NCBI GenBank assembly: GCA_947302205.1
Contig: CAMYVD010000007.1
Span: 1-64,000, forward strand
Length of the DNA: 64,000 nucleotides
Direction of reading: 5' to 3'
Source: an uncultured Bacteroidales bacterium
GTDB taxonomy: Bacteria; Bacteroidota; Bacteroidia; Bacteroidales; F082
In this document: positions 19,481 to 29,494 of the stretch, in pieces
Position numbering within the stretch: position 1 is the stretch's first letter
Layout: the number at the start of each line of letters is the position of its first letter
Notes under the pieces: generated by a model
Seen by the model: only the letters and a program-made list of their open reading frames with translations
Databases searched by the model: none
Told to the model about the DNA's origin: nothing
Position numbers and translations under genes: made by a program

Positions 19481-20908
19481 TTATTTTTCGATGGCTCTAT
19501 GCTTATCAGCGTAGTTAATGTGTTGATGATCAGTAAGATATTGAATCAAAGCTTCGTTAGACGAACGGAAGATATCGGTACCCGGATCCTCATGTTGGAA
19601 TTTGAACGCCGACGACATATAGCTATTCATCACTATTTTGTAAGTCTTCTTCAGGTCAAGCGGCTTGCCGTTGTCGAGTTTCACTTGGCAATCCTTCATT
19701 TGGCCCTGCTCATCCACCGAATAGGTGTACGTGCAACCGGAGCAATAGTTGGGGCCGCCATCCGTGAAGAATGAAACGCCTAGGAAATCAACAATCTCTT
19801 GACCGGTCATGTTGAAGACAACCAGATCGTTGTCGAAAGGATCAAGTGAGCAGACATCCTTCAATGTGACGGGACGAACGCCGAGGGTATCAAAGCGCAC
19901 ACCGCCGTAGTTTTGGAACGCCATGTCGGTACCCGCCAGAGCCCTGGCTGCGTCAGCCATATAGCATCCCAAGCACTCGTAGCAGTCGTCAATCTGAGCG
20001 TCGTTGTAGCCCACCACTTTCAGAAACACTTCGTTGTTGTTGAATTCATTAACCATGGACTTCACCGCTGGATCGATGTTCTTCTGTTTGTTGATCGGAA
20101 TCACCTGGCTCTCCTTGGCAATCATCTTTCCGTTCTTGTCAAAAGTAAACGTATTCAAAGTGAGATACTTAACCTTATTCAAGGCCTGGGTAACCATCAC
20201 GCCATTGAAGAGACGGGTACTGTCGACCAAGGTGTGGGTATGACCACCGAAGATGGCATCAAACTGAGGGAACTTCTCAGCGGTTTCGACATCCTCTTCA
20301 AAGCCACAGTGTGACAAAAGGAAGAGGGCATTGCACTCATCACGCAGGAAGAGATATTCAGGAAGCACTTCCTCGATAGGGTGGAAATGGCTGCCTGCTG
20401 CATGATCGGGATGGAAATCGGGAATACCGTTCAGGCCCACTTGGATGGCTCCTATGACGCCGATCTTCAAGCCGTTCTGTTCAAGGATGATGTAAGGCTG
20501 GTAAGGCATGTTAAGGCTGTCATCGAAGGTGACGTTGGCGCAAACAAACGGGAATTTGGCGATGTTCATCACGTCTCGGAGGGCTTCCACGCCTGAGTCC
20601 CACTCATGGTTGCCAAAACAGCTGAGGTTGAAGCCAACAGCATTCATCAATTCGTACATGGGGCGTGAAGGCACAGAGTCACGGTCGTTGATGGGGTTGC
20701 CAGAACGGTTGTCACCCGCCGAAAACAGCAGCAGGTCGGGATGCACGCCACGGAGGCTGTCAAGCACGTAGGCCAATTTGGGGAAGTTGTCGATGTTCGC
20801 ATGCATATCGTTAATGGTGGCGATATACAACTTGGTCTCTTTAGGCTGGCAGCTCGCCAAGCCAAGCACAATAGCCAAGGCTATCAGTAAAGTAGCTGTT
20901 TTTTTCAT
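19481..20908 (-). CDS. 5'-nucleotidase / metallophosphoesterase lipoprotein (UshA-like)
   Basis: IATINDMHANIDN, GNHEWD, GGHTHT metallophosphoesterase motifs plus a 5'-nucleotidase C-terminal domain. Confidence 0.92.
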   Translation of the reverse strand: MKKTATLLIALAIVLGLASCQPKETKLYIATINDMHANIDNFPKLAYVLDSLRGVHPDLLLFSAGDNRSGNPINDRDSVPSRPMYELMNAVGFNLSCFGNHEWDSGVEALRDVMNIAKFPFVCANVTFDDSLNMPYQPYIILEQNGLKIGVIGAIQVGLNGIPDFHPDHAAGSHFHPIEEVLPEYLFLRDECNALFLLSHCGFEEDVETAEKFPQFDAIFGGHTHTLVDSTRLFNGVMVTQALNKVKYLTLNTFTFDKNGKMIAKESQVIPINKQKNIDPAVKSMVNEFNNNEVFLKVVGYNDAQIDDCYECLGCYMADAARALAGTDMAFQNYGGVRFDTLGVRPVTLKDVCSLDPFDNDLVVFNMTGQEIVDFLGVSFFTDGGPNYCSGCTYTYSVDEQGQMKDCQVKLDNGKPLDLKKTYKIVMNSYMSSAFKFQHEDPGTDIFRSSNEALIQYLTDHQHINYADKHRAIEK

Positions 20909-21099
20909 ATTTTGAGGTAGATTTTTGAATTGGCGCGAATGGATCCGTCCATATCAATCAGGTTGCCATAGGCATCCCTCACTTCCTTGACGATGGTTTT
21001 GACGGGAAGGTTGTTGTCCCTGAAATAAGCCATGACGGCTGATTTTACTTTAGCTCCGTAATAAGTCCTTACGGGAGTGTCGTTGACAAATACAATCAT
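20905..21099 (-). CDS. Small hypothetical protein (64 aa), possibly beta-grasp-like
   Basis: MIVFVNDTPVRTYYGAKVKSAV...; 4-nt overlap with the downstream nucleotidase; start set at 21099. Confidence 0.6.
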   Translation of the reverse strand: MIVFVNDTPVRTYYGAKVKSAVMAYFRDNNLPVKTIVKEVRDAYGNLIDMDGSIRANSKIYLKI

Positions 21100-21195
21100 A
21101 TTCGATAATGTTTTAATCAAGCAAAAATACAAAACATCGCTTTGCAATCGGTACATTTTTTATATTTTTGTGCATTGTTTTAAAAATTCTTAGTT

Positions 21196-22062
21196 ATGAA
21201 ACTAGACGGACGCAGACAAAGCACCAACGTGGAAGACCGCCGTGGCAAAGGCGGCGTCAAGGCCGGGGGACTCGGCTTAGGTGGAATCATTATTGTCGGA
21301 CTGATTTGGCTACTCACGGGCAAAGCCCCCGACTCAAGCACCTTGCAGCAGATGACGCAGGGGGGCGGCACCGAGTATGCACAAGAGCAGGACTACAGCC
21401 AAGTGGATGTGGAACTGATGACGTTCTGCAAGCAAATCCTGGCTGGTACCGAAGACGTTTGGACCCAGGAATTCAAGAAAATGGGCAGGACCTACCAGCC
21501 CCCGAAGATGGTGATCTTTGCCGGATCCGTGAGTTCAGGCTGTGGCAGCGCCACCTCCGACAGCGGTCCTTTCTATTGCTCAGCCGACCAGACGGTGTAT
21601 CTCGACCTGGAGTTCTTCAAGAGCATGAAAGACCAGATTGGCGCCGATGGCGACTTCGCCTACGCCTATGTGATCGCGCACGAGGTAGGCCACCACGTGC
21701 AGTACCTGCTGGGCACCTTGGATGCCGCCCATCAGCAGATGGCAAAATACGGCAAAAACACCAAGGGCTACAACCAAACCAGCGTGCGACTGGAGCTGCA
21801 GGCCGACTTCTATGCCGGTGTGTGGGCTTACCATGACAACCAGATGTTCGGTTCGCTGGAAGACGGCGACATCGAAGAAGCCTTGAACGCCGCAGCCAAG
21901 ATTGGCGACGACTACTTGCAGAAGCAGGCTTACGGCCGCACCATGCCCGAGACCTTCAACCACGGCACCTCCGAACAACGCTCACGCTGGCTGAAAAAAG
22001 GCTTGCGCACGGGTGACGTCAGCTTGGGTGACACGTTCTCGCCCAACTATAATTCCCTGTAA
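21196..22062 (+). CDS. Neutral zinc metallopeptidase (YpfJ / KPN_02809 family)
   Basis: VIAHEVGHHVQ zinc motif, N-terminal TM, SGCGSATSDSGPFYC. Confidence 0.93.
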   Translation: MKLDGRRQSTNVEDRRGKGGVKAGGLGLGGIIIVGLIWLLTGKAPDSSTLQQMTQGGGTEYAQEQDYSQVDVELMTFCKQILAGTEDVWTQEFKKMGRTYQPPKMVIFAGSVSSGCGSATSDSGPFYCSADQTVYLDLEFFKSMKDQIGADGDFAYAYVIAHEVGHHVQYLLGTLDAAHQQMAKYGKNTKGYNQTSVRLELQADFYAGVWAYHDNQMFGSLEDGDIEEALNAAAKIGDDYLQKQAYGRTMPETFNHGTSEQRSRWLKKGLRTGDVSLGDTFSPNYNSL

Positions 22063-22111
22063 TTAAGATAAAATTACTATCTTTGCAGGATTTTTGTTAT
22101 TCATTCGAAAC

Positions 22112-23242
22112 ATGTCAGACGAACAATATAAACGTAATTCCATAGAATCAAAACCGAGTTTGAAGGATCCTGTGTTCAACCGAGGATGCTGCAAATTCCG
22201 CAACGGATTCGTACCGGGGGAACCCGTGCTGAACCACAGTGCCAGCAAGCTGAACGAGTTCAACTGGATGAAAGACTTCGAGGGTGAGCAGAGCGAGAAA
22301 CAGCCTTTGATCGCCGAGGTACGATTCAAGAACGACCATAAGGATTTCTATACCTATCCCGAAGAACTTGACCTGCATGAAGGCGACTTGGTGGCTGTGG
22401 AAGCCGCCATCGGACACGACATCGGCATCGTCACCCTGACGGGTGATTTGGCTGTACGCCAAATGAAACGCAAACGTTTCCGCACTCCGTTGGAGGAGAT
22501 GAAGAAAGTGTACCGCCGTGCCCGTCCCAACGACGTGGAGAAGTGGCTCTCCGCCATCGCATTGGAAGACAGCACCTTGTACCGCACCCGCACCATCGCC
22601 GAGAACCTCGGTTTGGAGATGAAACTCAACGACATCGAATACCAGGGCGACAAAACCAAGGCCATCTTCTATTACACCGCCGACGGGCGTGTCGATTTCC
22701 GCGAATTGATCAAGAAACTGGCAGAAGAGTTCCATGTACGCATCGAGATGCGACAGATTGGCGTCAGGCAGGAATCGGCCAAGTTAGGCGGCATTGGCTC
22801 CTGCGGCCGCGAACTGTGCTGCGCCTCTTGGATCAGTGACTTCCAGTCAGTGACCACCAACGTGGCCCGCGTGCAGCAACTCTCACCCAATCCACAGAAG
22901 TTGGCCGGCCAATGCGGCAAGCTGAAATGCTGCCTCAACTACGAATACGACGCATACGTGGACGCACTGAAGGCCTTCCCCGACAACGTCAACCTGAAGT
23001 TCAAGAACGGCGACGCCATCCACCAGAAAAACGATGTCTTCAAAGGCATCATGTGGTATTCCTACGTCACGGACAAAGGCAACATCATGGCCATCCCCGT
23101 GGAGAAGGTGAAGGAAATCATCGCAAAAAACAAGAAGGGCGAACTGCCGGAGAAACTGGAGGATTACGCCATCACGAAGGAACAGCATACCAATACGAAC
23201 GAGGGATACAGCGAGGGCGATCTCAAGAAAATGAGTGACTGA
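22112..23242 (+). CDS. ricT: PSP1/RicT-like regulatory complex subunit
   Basis: PSP1 domain; GGIGSCGRELCCASW and GQCGKLKCCLNYE cysteine motifs. Confidence 0.88.
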   Translation: MSDEQYKRNSIESKPSLKDPVFNRGCCKFRNGFVPGEPVLNHSASKLNEFNWMKDFEGEQSEKQPLIAEVRFKNDHKDFYTYPEELDLHEGDLVAVEAAIGHDIGIVTLTGDLAVRQMKRKRFRTPLEEMKKVYRRARPNDVEKWLSAIALEDSTLYRTRTIAENLGLEMKLNDIEYQGDKTKAIFYYTADGRVDFRELIKKLAEEFHVRIEMRQIGVRQESAKLGGIGSCGRELCCASWISDFQSVTTNVARVQQLSPNPQKLAGQCGKLKCCLNYEYDAYVDALKAFPDNVNLKFKNGDAIHQKNDVFKGIMWYSYVTDKGNIMAIPVEKVKEIIAKNKKGELPEKLEDYAITKEQHTNTNEGYSEGDLKKMSD

Positions 23243-23271
23243 TGATAGTTTGATATTAATAAGTTGGAAGT

Positions 23272-23736
23272 TTGAAGTTGAAAAAGATTATAATCATATT
23301 AAGTGTTTTGTTGGCGTGTGCCAGTTGCGGCAGCAAAGGCTTCGACCAACGGGTGGTGATCCCTGAGGCAAAATGGGACGTGGAGAACCGTGTGCCCATC
23401 GACGTGACGGTGAACGACACCTTGGGCATCTATGCCTTTGGCCTCGGCCTGAGACACATGGAAAACTACCGCTACAGCAACCTCTTTGTGTTTCTGCATA
23501 CCACCATGCCCAACGGCAACGTCACTCATGACACCATTCAATGCATTTTGGCCACCCCGGAAGGCCGCTGGGTCGGAAAGAGCAGCGGCAGCATGAGGGA
23601 TGTGCGCCTCACCCTGAACCCCAACCTGCGTTTCCCCTTGGAGGGAACCTATCATTTTGAAATTGAACAAGCCATGCGTGAACCCGTGCTGAAAGGCATC
23701 TCCGACATCGGGCTATTCATTGAGGAACAACCATAA
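23272..23736 (+). CDS. gldH: Gliding motility lipoprotein GldH
   Basis: Lipoprotein signal ILSVLLACASCGSKG; GldH-like pattern; follows ricT; non-ATG (TTG) start at 23272 or 23278. Confidence 0.82.
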   Translation: MKLKKIIIILSVLLACASCGSKGFDQRVVIPEAKWDVENRVPIDVTVNDTLGIYAFGLGLRHMENYRYSNLFVFLHTTMPNGNVTHDTIQCILATPEGRWVGKSSGSMRDVRLTLNPNLRFPLEGTYHFEIEQAMREPVLKGISDIGLFIEEQP

Positions 23737-23745
23737 TTAAGCATT

Positions 23746-26016
23746 ATGCAAACCCAGAAAAAGAAAAATACAAAGAAGAAAAAAGACGACGACGGTCGTA
23801 AGGCCGTGAAGGTGCTGTGGTGCATCTTCGGCATTGGCCTGGTGGTCACCATGCTGTTTTTCTTCTGTGTCACCAAGGGCGCGTTCGGCGTGATGCCTAC
23901 TTTTGAGGAGTTGGAAAACCCACAAACCAATTTGGCCACCCAAATCATCTCCTGCGACGGCAAGGTATTGGGCAGCTATTACGTGGAAAACCGTTCGAAC
24001 GTCAGGTACAGCGATCTCTCGCCTTACCTCCCACAGGCCTTGGTCAGCATTGAGGACGAGCGCTTTTACAAGCATTCGGGTATCGACACCAAGTCGTTGT
24101 TCCGTGTGGCTTACGGCGTGTTTACCGGCAACAAGAAAGGCGGCGGCAGCACCATCACCCAACAGTTGGCCAAGAACCTCTTCCCTCGTGACGAGAACTT
24201 GAGCAAGATGCGTTTGGTGATCAGGAAGTTCCAGGAATGGATTACCGCCACCAAACTGGAATACAACTACTCCAAGGATGAGATCATCGCCATGTACCTG
24301 AATACCGTGGCCTTTGGCCATAACGCCTTCGGCATCCGCTCTGCGGCAAAAACCTTCTTCGACAAAGATCCGAAAGACCTGAACATCGAGGAGTCGGCGC
24401 TGATGGCTGGCGTGGTGAACGCCCCTACCCGATTCAGTCCCGTGCGCAACCCCGAACGGTCCACCCAACGTCGCAACCTTGTGCTGAAAGCCATGGAGAA
24501 GAACGGCTATCTCACTCGGGCTCAGTACGACTCCATCTCGCAAATCCCGATTGACATGTCGCACTTCGGCGTGATGGACCATAACAGCGGCCAGGCGACC
24601 TACTTCCGCGAGCAGTTGCGTCTGGAACTCACCGAATGGGCCAACACCCACTACCGTCCCGACGGAAGACCTTACAACATCTACCGCGACGGCTTGAAGA
24701 TTTACACCACCATCGACTCGCGCATGCAACGCTATGCCGAGGAGGCTGTGAAGGAATTCATGGGCGGCAGCCTGCAACCTAGCTTCTACAAGCACTGGGC
24801 AGGCCGCAAAAACGCTCCATTCTCGCTCAATGACAAAGATCAAATCGATGCCATCTTGGAGACCTCCATGAAGCGTAGCGAACGCTACCGTGTGTTGAAA
24901 AAGCAGGGCATGTCACTGGATTCCATCAAGGCCAATTTCAACAAGCCCGTGGAGATGACCGTCTTTAGCTGGAAAGGCCCCATCGACACGGTGATGACCC
25001 CTATGGATTCCATCAGGTACTATAAATGGTTCCTGCAAGCCAGTCTGGTCTCCATCGAGTCGCACACCGGCCATGTGAAGGCCTACGTGGGTGGTATCGA
25101 TTACCGTTTCTTCAAGTACGACCACGTGATGCAGGCCCAACGCCAGGTAGGCTCCACTTTCAAGCCATTCCTTTATTCCTTGGCGATGCAGGAAGGCGAA
25201 TACACGCCTTGCACCAAGATCCCCAACATCCCCTACAACATCCAACTGGCCGACGGCAATTTCTGGTCGCCCCGCAACTCAGGAGACAAGCATGTGAACG
25301 AAGAGGTCACCCTGAAATGGGCTTTGGCCCAGTCGAACAACTGGATTTCAGCCTATCTGATGAACCGTTTCGGCCCACAAGCCGTGATCAGCATGGCCAG
25401 GAGAATGGGTGTGGAATCGCCTATTGAAGCGGTGCCCGCCATCTGCTTAGGCGTGTGCGACCTCAAGCTCATCGAGATGGTCGGTGCCATGAGCACCTTC
25501 GCCAACCAAGGCGTTTACATCAAGCCCATGTTCATCACCAAGATCGAGGATAAGAACGGCAACGTCATCCAGCGTTTCGCTCCCGAAGAGTCGGAAGCCA
25601 TGAGCGAGGTGACCGCCTACAAGATGATCGAGTTGATGAAAGGCGTGGTACAGAGCGGTACCGGTGTGCGTCTGCGTTATATGTACAAGTTCAACAACCC
25701 CATTGCAGGCAAGACCGGCACCACGCAAAACCAGAGCGACGGTTACTTCATGGGCATCACTCCAGACCTGACTACGGGCGTTTGGGTGGGTGCCGAGGAC
25801 CGCAGCGTACACTTCCGCAGCACCGAGTTGGGACAAGGTTCGCATACCGCACTGCCCATCTGGGCTCTTTACATGCAGAAAGTGTATGCCAACCCAGCCC
25901 TGCACATCAGCCAAGGCGACTTCCCCAAACCCACCGCGACCGACATCGACTTGGACTTCGACTGCGACAAATACGAGATCGATTACGACGCCGTGGAATA
26001 TATTGATGTCTTCTGA
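23746..26016 (+). CDS. Penicillin-binding protein 1A (transglycosylase/transpeptidase)
   Basis: GT51 EDERFYKHSGID...GGGSTITQQLAKNLF; transpeptidase QVGSTFKPF, KTGTTQN. Confidence 0.95.
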   Translation: MQTQKKKNTKKKKDDDGRKAVKVLWCIFGIGLVVTMLFFFCVTKGAFGVMPTFEELENPQTNLATQIISCDGKVLGSYYVENRSNVRYSDLSPYLPQALVSIEDERFYKHSGIDTKSLFRVAYGVFTGNKKGGGSTITQQLAKNLFPRDENLSKMRLVIRKFQEWITATKLEYNYSKDEIIAMYLNTVAFGHNAFGIRSAAKTFFDKDPKDLNIEESALMAGVVNAPTRFSPVRNPERSTQRRNLVLKAMEKNGYLTRAQYDSISQIPIDMSHFGVMDHNSGQATYFREQLRLELTEWANTHYRPDGRPYNIYRDGLKIYTTIDSRMQRYAEEAVKEFMGGSLQPSFYKHWAGRKNAPFSLNDKDQIDAILETSMKRSERYRVLKKQGMSLDSIKANFNKPVEMTVFSWKGPIDTVMTPMDSIRYYKWFLQASLVSIESHTGHVKAYVGGIDYRFFKYDHVMQAQRQVGSTFKPFLYSLAMQEGEYTPCTKIPNIPYNIQLADGNFWSPRNSGDKHVNEEVTLKWALAQSNNWISAYLMNRFGPQAVISMARRMGVESPIEAVPAICLGVCDLKLIEMVGAMSTFANQGVYIKPMFITKIEDKNGNVIQRFAPEESEAMSEVTAYKMIELMKGVVQSGTGVRLRYMYKFNNPIAGKTGTTQNQSDGYFMGITPDLTTGVWVGAEDRSVHFRSTELGQGSHTALPIWALYMQKVYANPALHISQGDFPKPTATDIDLDFDCDKYEIDYDAVEYIDVF

Positions 26017-26042
26017 CTTCTGTCTTCTAAATTCTTAAAACT

Positions 26043-27053
26043 ATGGCCAGTTCAAACTTCGTTGACTACGTGAAGATCTATTGCCGTTCAGGCAAGGGCG
26101 GTGCCGGATCATTGCATTTCCGCCGAGAGAAATACATCCCGAAAGGCGGTCCTGACGGCGGCGACGGCGGTCGTGGAGGCGACATTATCTTGAGGGGCAA
26201 CGCCCAAATGTGGACGCTGCTGCACCTTCGCTACACCAAGCACCTGATGGCTGGTGACGGCGTTCCTGGTGGCAGCAACCAACTCACTGGAGCCGCTGGC
26301 AAAGACGTGTTTATCGATGTGCCCCTGGGTACGGTAGCTTACGTCGCCGAAACCCGTGAAATGCTTGGCGAGATCACCGAGGACGGACAGACCATTGTCC
26401 TGCTGAAAGGCGGTCGTGGCGGCAAAGGCAACGCCTTTTTCAAGTCGGCCACGATGCAGGCACCCAAGTTCGCCCAACCCGGAGAACCCTCGCAGGAACA
26501 ATGGATTGTGCTGGAGCTGAAACTGCTGGCCGACGTAGGTCTGGTAGGATTCCCCAACGCAGGAAAATCAACCTTGCTATCGGTGGTATCGGCGGCACGA
26601 CCGGAAATCGCCGATTACCCCTTCACCACCTTGGTGCCTAATCTCGGCATCGTGAGCTATTATGACAACCGCTCCTTTGTGATGGCTGACATCCCTGGCA
26701 TCATCGAAGGCGCTGCCGAAGGCAAAGGATTAGGTATCCGATTCCTGCGCCATATCGAGCGCAACTCCACCCTGCTATTCATGGTACCCGCCAACACTGA
26801 CGACGTAAAGAAAGAATACGACATCCTGCTCAACGAACTGAAGAAATACAATCCCGAGCTGATGGATAAAGACCGGATTTTGGCCATCACCAAATGCGAC
26901 TTGGTGGATGAAGACAAGATCAAGGAGATCAAGAAACACTTACCCAAAAAGGTGCCACACGTATTCATCTGCTCCGTTACCGGTCAAGGCATCAACGAGC
27001 TGAAAGACCTGATTTGGCTGACGTTGAACAGAGACGAGGAAGACGAGAACTAA
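26043..27053 (+). CDS. obgE: GTPase ObgE
   Basis: Obg glycine-rich domain, [18 protein letters not shown]. Confidence 0.96.
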   Translation: MASSNFVDYVKIYCRSGKGGAGSLHFRREKYIPKGGPDGGDGGRGGDIILRGNAQMWTLLHLRYTKHLMAGDGVPGGSNQLTGAAGKDVFIDVPLGTVAYVAETREMLGEITEDGQTIVLLKGGRGGKGNAFFKSATMQAPKFAQPGEPSQEQWIVLELKLLADVGLVGFPNAGKSTLLSVVSAARPEIADYPFTTLVPNLGIVSYYDNRSFVMADIPGIIEGAAEGKGLGIRFLRHIERNSTLLFMVPANTDDVKKEYDILLNELKKYNPELMDKDRILAITKCDLVDEDKIKEIKKHLPKKVPHVFICSVTGQGINELKDLIWLTLNRDEEDEN

Positions 27054-27065
27054 GAGGTAACTATT

Positions 27066-27650
27066 ATGGGAATCATTGACCAGAAGCTGTTTCTATTTTT
27101 GAACGGATTACACGCCGACTGGCTAGATCCCATCATGGTTTCGATCACGGAGATGTGGCCATGGATTCCCCTTTATTTCTTTTGGATCTTCCTGCTTTTC
27201 AAGCACTACGGCGAACGTGGATGGTGGGTTTTGTTGGGAGTAGCCTTGGTAGTACTTTGTTCAGACCAGCTCTCCGCCCATGTCTGCAAGCCAGTTTTTC
27301 ATAGATTAAGACCTTGTTTCAACCCTGAGTTGGAGGGCTTGGTGTATCTGCCGAAAGGCTTGCCTGGAGGGCGATTCGGCTTTGTCTCTTCCCATGCGGC
27401 CAACACCTTTGCCATTGCTACTTTTTTAACACCGGTGCTTCGCAAGGCATGGCGTTGGATTGGCTGGGTGCTCTATGGCTGGGCCTTCATTTCAAGCTAT
27501 AGCAGGATTTACGTGGGCGTACATTACCCTGGCGACATCTTTTGCGGTGCCGTTATAGGCGTCCTGATAGGACTGGTTTTCTGGAAATTGTTGGATTTAT
27601 TCTTCAAAAACCACCTGGATCGTCGAACGAAGCTCGATACCCCAAAGTGA
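27066..27650 (+). CDS. PAP2-family phosphatase
   Basis: KPVFHRLRPC, FVSSHAAN, SRIYVGVHYPGD. Confidence 0.92.
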   Translation: MGIIDQKLFLFLNGLHADWLDPIMVSITEMWPWIPLYFFWIFLLFKHYGERGWWVLLGVALVVLCSDQLSAHVCKPVFHRLRPCFNPELEGLVYLPKGLPGGRFGFVSSHAANTFAIATFLTPVLRKAWRWIGWVLYGWAFISSYSRIYVGVHYPGDIFCGAVIGVLIGLVFWKLLDLFFKNHLDRRTKLDTPK

Positions 27651-28379
27651 GGCCATCTTGGCGTGATTGAGAGCGATTTCAAGGTAACCGTGGGAGCCGA
27701 AGAGCGCCACGGGATCAAGGGCATCCACGTCATCGTAACACTCTGAAATCTCGTCAATGGTGTAAAGGTCGCCTTTCACTTTGATGACAAAATCCCGGCC
27801 TTTGCCTACCGCTTCGAACATCTCCTTGGAGATATTGGTGATGAGGTTGTCGTACGAGTCGATGTGCATGACGATGCCTTCGATGACGTTGTTCTTGACG
27901 ATGGCGCAGAACGAGCCTCCATCGTTGAGCTTCACACGCTTGGCGCCGATATTGGAAAGCGGTTCGCCTTTGGCGATCATGACAGCAACCTTGGCAAAAC
28001 GGTCACGCGTGGCGAAAGTGAAAAAGTCCGTATCCTGCTCCACGTCGATGTATACCGCTTCCTCGTAGTCACCATCAAGGATATGGCTGAAGATGCCGTT
28101 GTCCGTCGAGATGAAATATTGGCCATGGGCCTTCACCACAACATGGGGATTCACATCCGACTCAATCGCCTCCACTGCGATGATATGAATGGTACCTTCA
28201 GGAAAGTTGCGATAACAATTGTGCAACGTGAAGCCTGCCTGGACGATGTTGAACGGCGCAATGTCGTGGGTGATCTCCACAATGTTGGCATTGGGAAGCT
28301 GAGACAAGATCACTCCCTTCACCGCTGCAGCATAGTAGTCGGAGGTGCCCCAGTCGCTCGTCAACGTAATGATTGCCAT
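27597..28379 (-). CDS. SAM hydroxide adenosyltransferase (chlorinase/fluorinase-like superfamily)
   Basis: MAIITLTSDWGTSDYYAAAVKG; start set at 28379; 54-bp convergent overlap with PAP2. Confidence 0.9.
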   Translation of the reverse strand: MAIITLTSDWGTSDYYAAAVKGVILSQLPNANIVEITHDIAPFNIVQAGFTLHNCYRNFPEGTIHIIAVEAIESDVNPHVVVKAHGQYFISTDNGIFSHILDGDYEEAVYIDVEQDTDFFTFATRDRFAKVAVMIAKGEPLSNIGAKRVKLNDGGSFCAIVKNNVIEGIVMHIDSYDNLITNISKEMFEAVGKGRDFVIKVKGDLYTIDEISECYDDVDALDPVALFGSHGYLEIALNHAKMASLWGIELRSTIQVVFEE

Positions 28380-28480
28380 CGGTAACTCGAAAAAAAATTT
28401 TGTGTTTGCAAAGATAACACTAATTATGAAAATAAAGAACAAAAACATTTCATTACCTTTGCAAAAATTTACGAACAAAA

Positions 28481-29482
28481 ATGGCAGAGCAGATACTCCA
28501 GATAGAGAACGTCGATCCGAAGGATCTTTATGGGCCCAACGACAAGTATTTGGACAAGGTGAAATCGCTGTTCCCGAAGCTGAAGATCATCGCCCGAGGC
28601 GACTTTGTGAAAGTAATCGGCGACGAGGAAGAGATGGAGGCGTTCATCAGTCGATTTGAGATGCTGACAGTTCAGTTGGAGCGCAAAGGCAAGATTGATG
28701 AACGTGACATTGACGACGTGATGAAAGCCAATTCAGAGCTGGAGCTGCAGCAGAAGATGTCGGAGAGTGACGTGTTGGTGTTCGGCAGAGGTGGCATGGC
28801 CATCAGGGCCATCACCGCCAACCAGAAACGCATGGTGAGTGCCTCCGAGCACAAAGACCTGGTTTTCGCCATCGGTCCGGCGGGCACCGGCAAGACTTAC
28901 ACTGCCGTTGCCTTGGCCGTCAGGGCACTGAAGGCCAAACAGGTCAGGAGGATCATCCTGACCCGTCCCGCCGTTGAAGCCGACGAACACCTGGGCTTCT
29001 TGCCAGGCGACCTGAAAGACAAGCTCGATCCTTACTTGCAGCCGCTTTACGACGCCTTGCGCGACATGCTGCCTTCGGCAAAACTGGAGGGCTTCATGGA
29101 AGAAAAAACCATCGAGATTGCGCCATTGGCATTCATGCGCGGCCGCACCTTGGACCACGCTTTCGTCATCTTGGACGAGGCCCAAAACGCCACCCGCAGC
29201 CAGCTGAAGATGTTCCTCACCCGCTTGGGTCGCTCCGCCAAGTTCATCGTCACCGGCGACATCACCCAGATCGACCTGCCGCCTAAAACACCCTCAGGCT
29301 TGCCACAAGCCATGGAGGTCCTGAAAGACGTGCCTGGCATTGAGTTCATCTACCTGGATGACAAAGACGTGGTAAGACACAAACTGGTGACAGACATTAT
29401 CAACGCTTACAAGAAAAGACAGGAGACAGAAGACGGAAGTCCAGAAGAAAACCAACTTCCAACTGAACAACTGAACAACTAA
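28481..29482 (+). CDS. phoH: PhoH family ATPase
   Basis: AIGPAGTGKTYTAVALAV, VILDEAQNATRSQLKMFLTRLG, VTGDITQIDLP. Confidence 0.95.
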   Translation: MAEQILQIENVDPKDLYGPNDKYLDKVKSLFPKLKIIARGDFVKVIGDEEEMEAFISRFEMLTVQLERKGKIDERDIDDVMKANSELELQQKMSESDVLVFGRGGMAIRAITANQKRMVSASEHKDLVFAIGPAGTGKTYTAVALAVRALKAKQVRRIILTRPAVEADEHLGFLPGDLKDKLDPYLQPLYDALRDMLPSAKLEGFMEEKTIEIAPLAFMRGRTLDHAFVILDEAQNATRSQLKMFLTRLGRSAKFIVTGDITQIDLPPKTPSGLPQAMEVLKDVPGIEFIYLDDKDVVRHKLVTDIINAYKKRQETEDGSPEENQLPTEQLNN

Positions 29483-29494
29483 CCACTTTATATA

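Noticed and set aside
23737-24843. 368-aa minus-strand ORF
   Set aside because: Antisense to the PBP1A gene.
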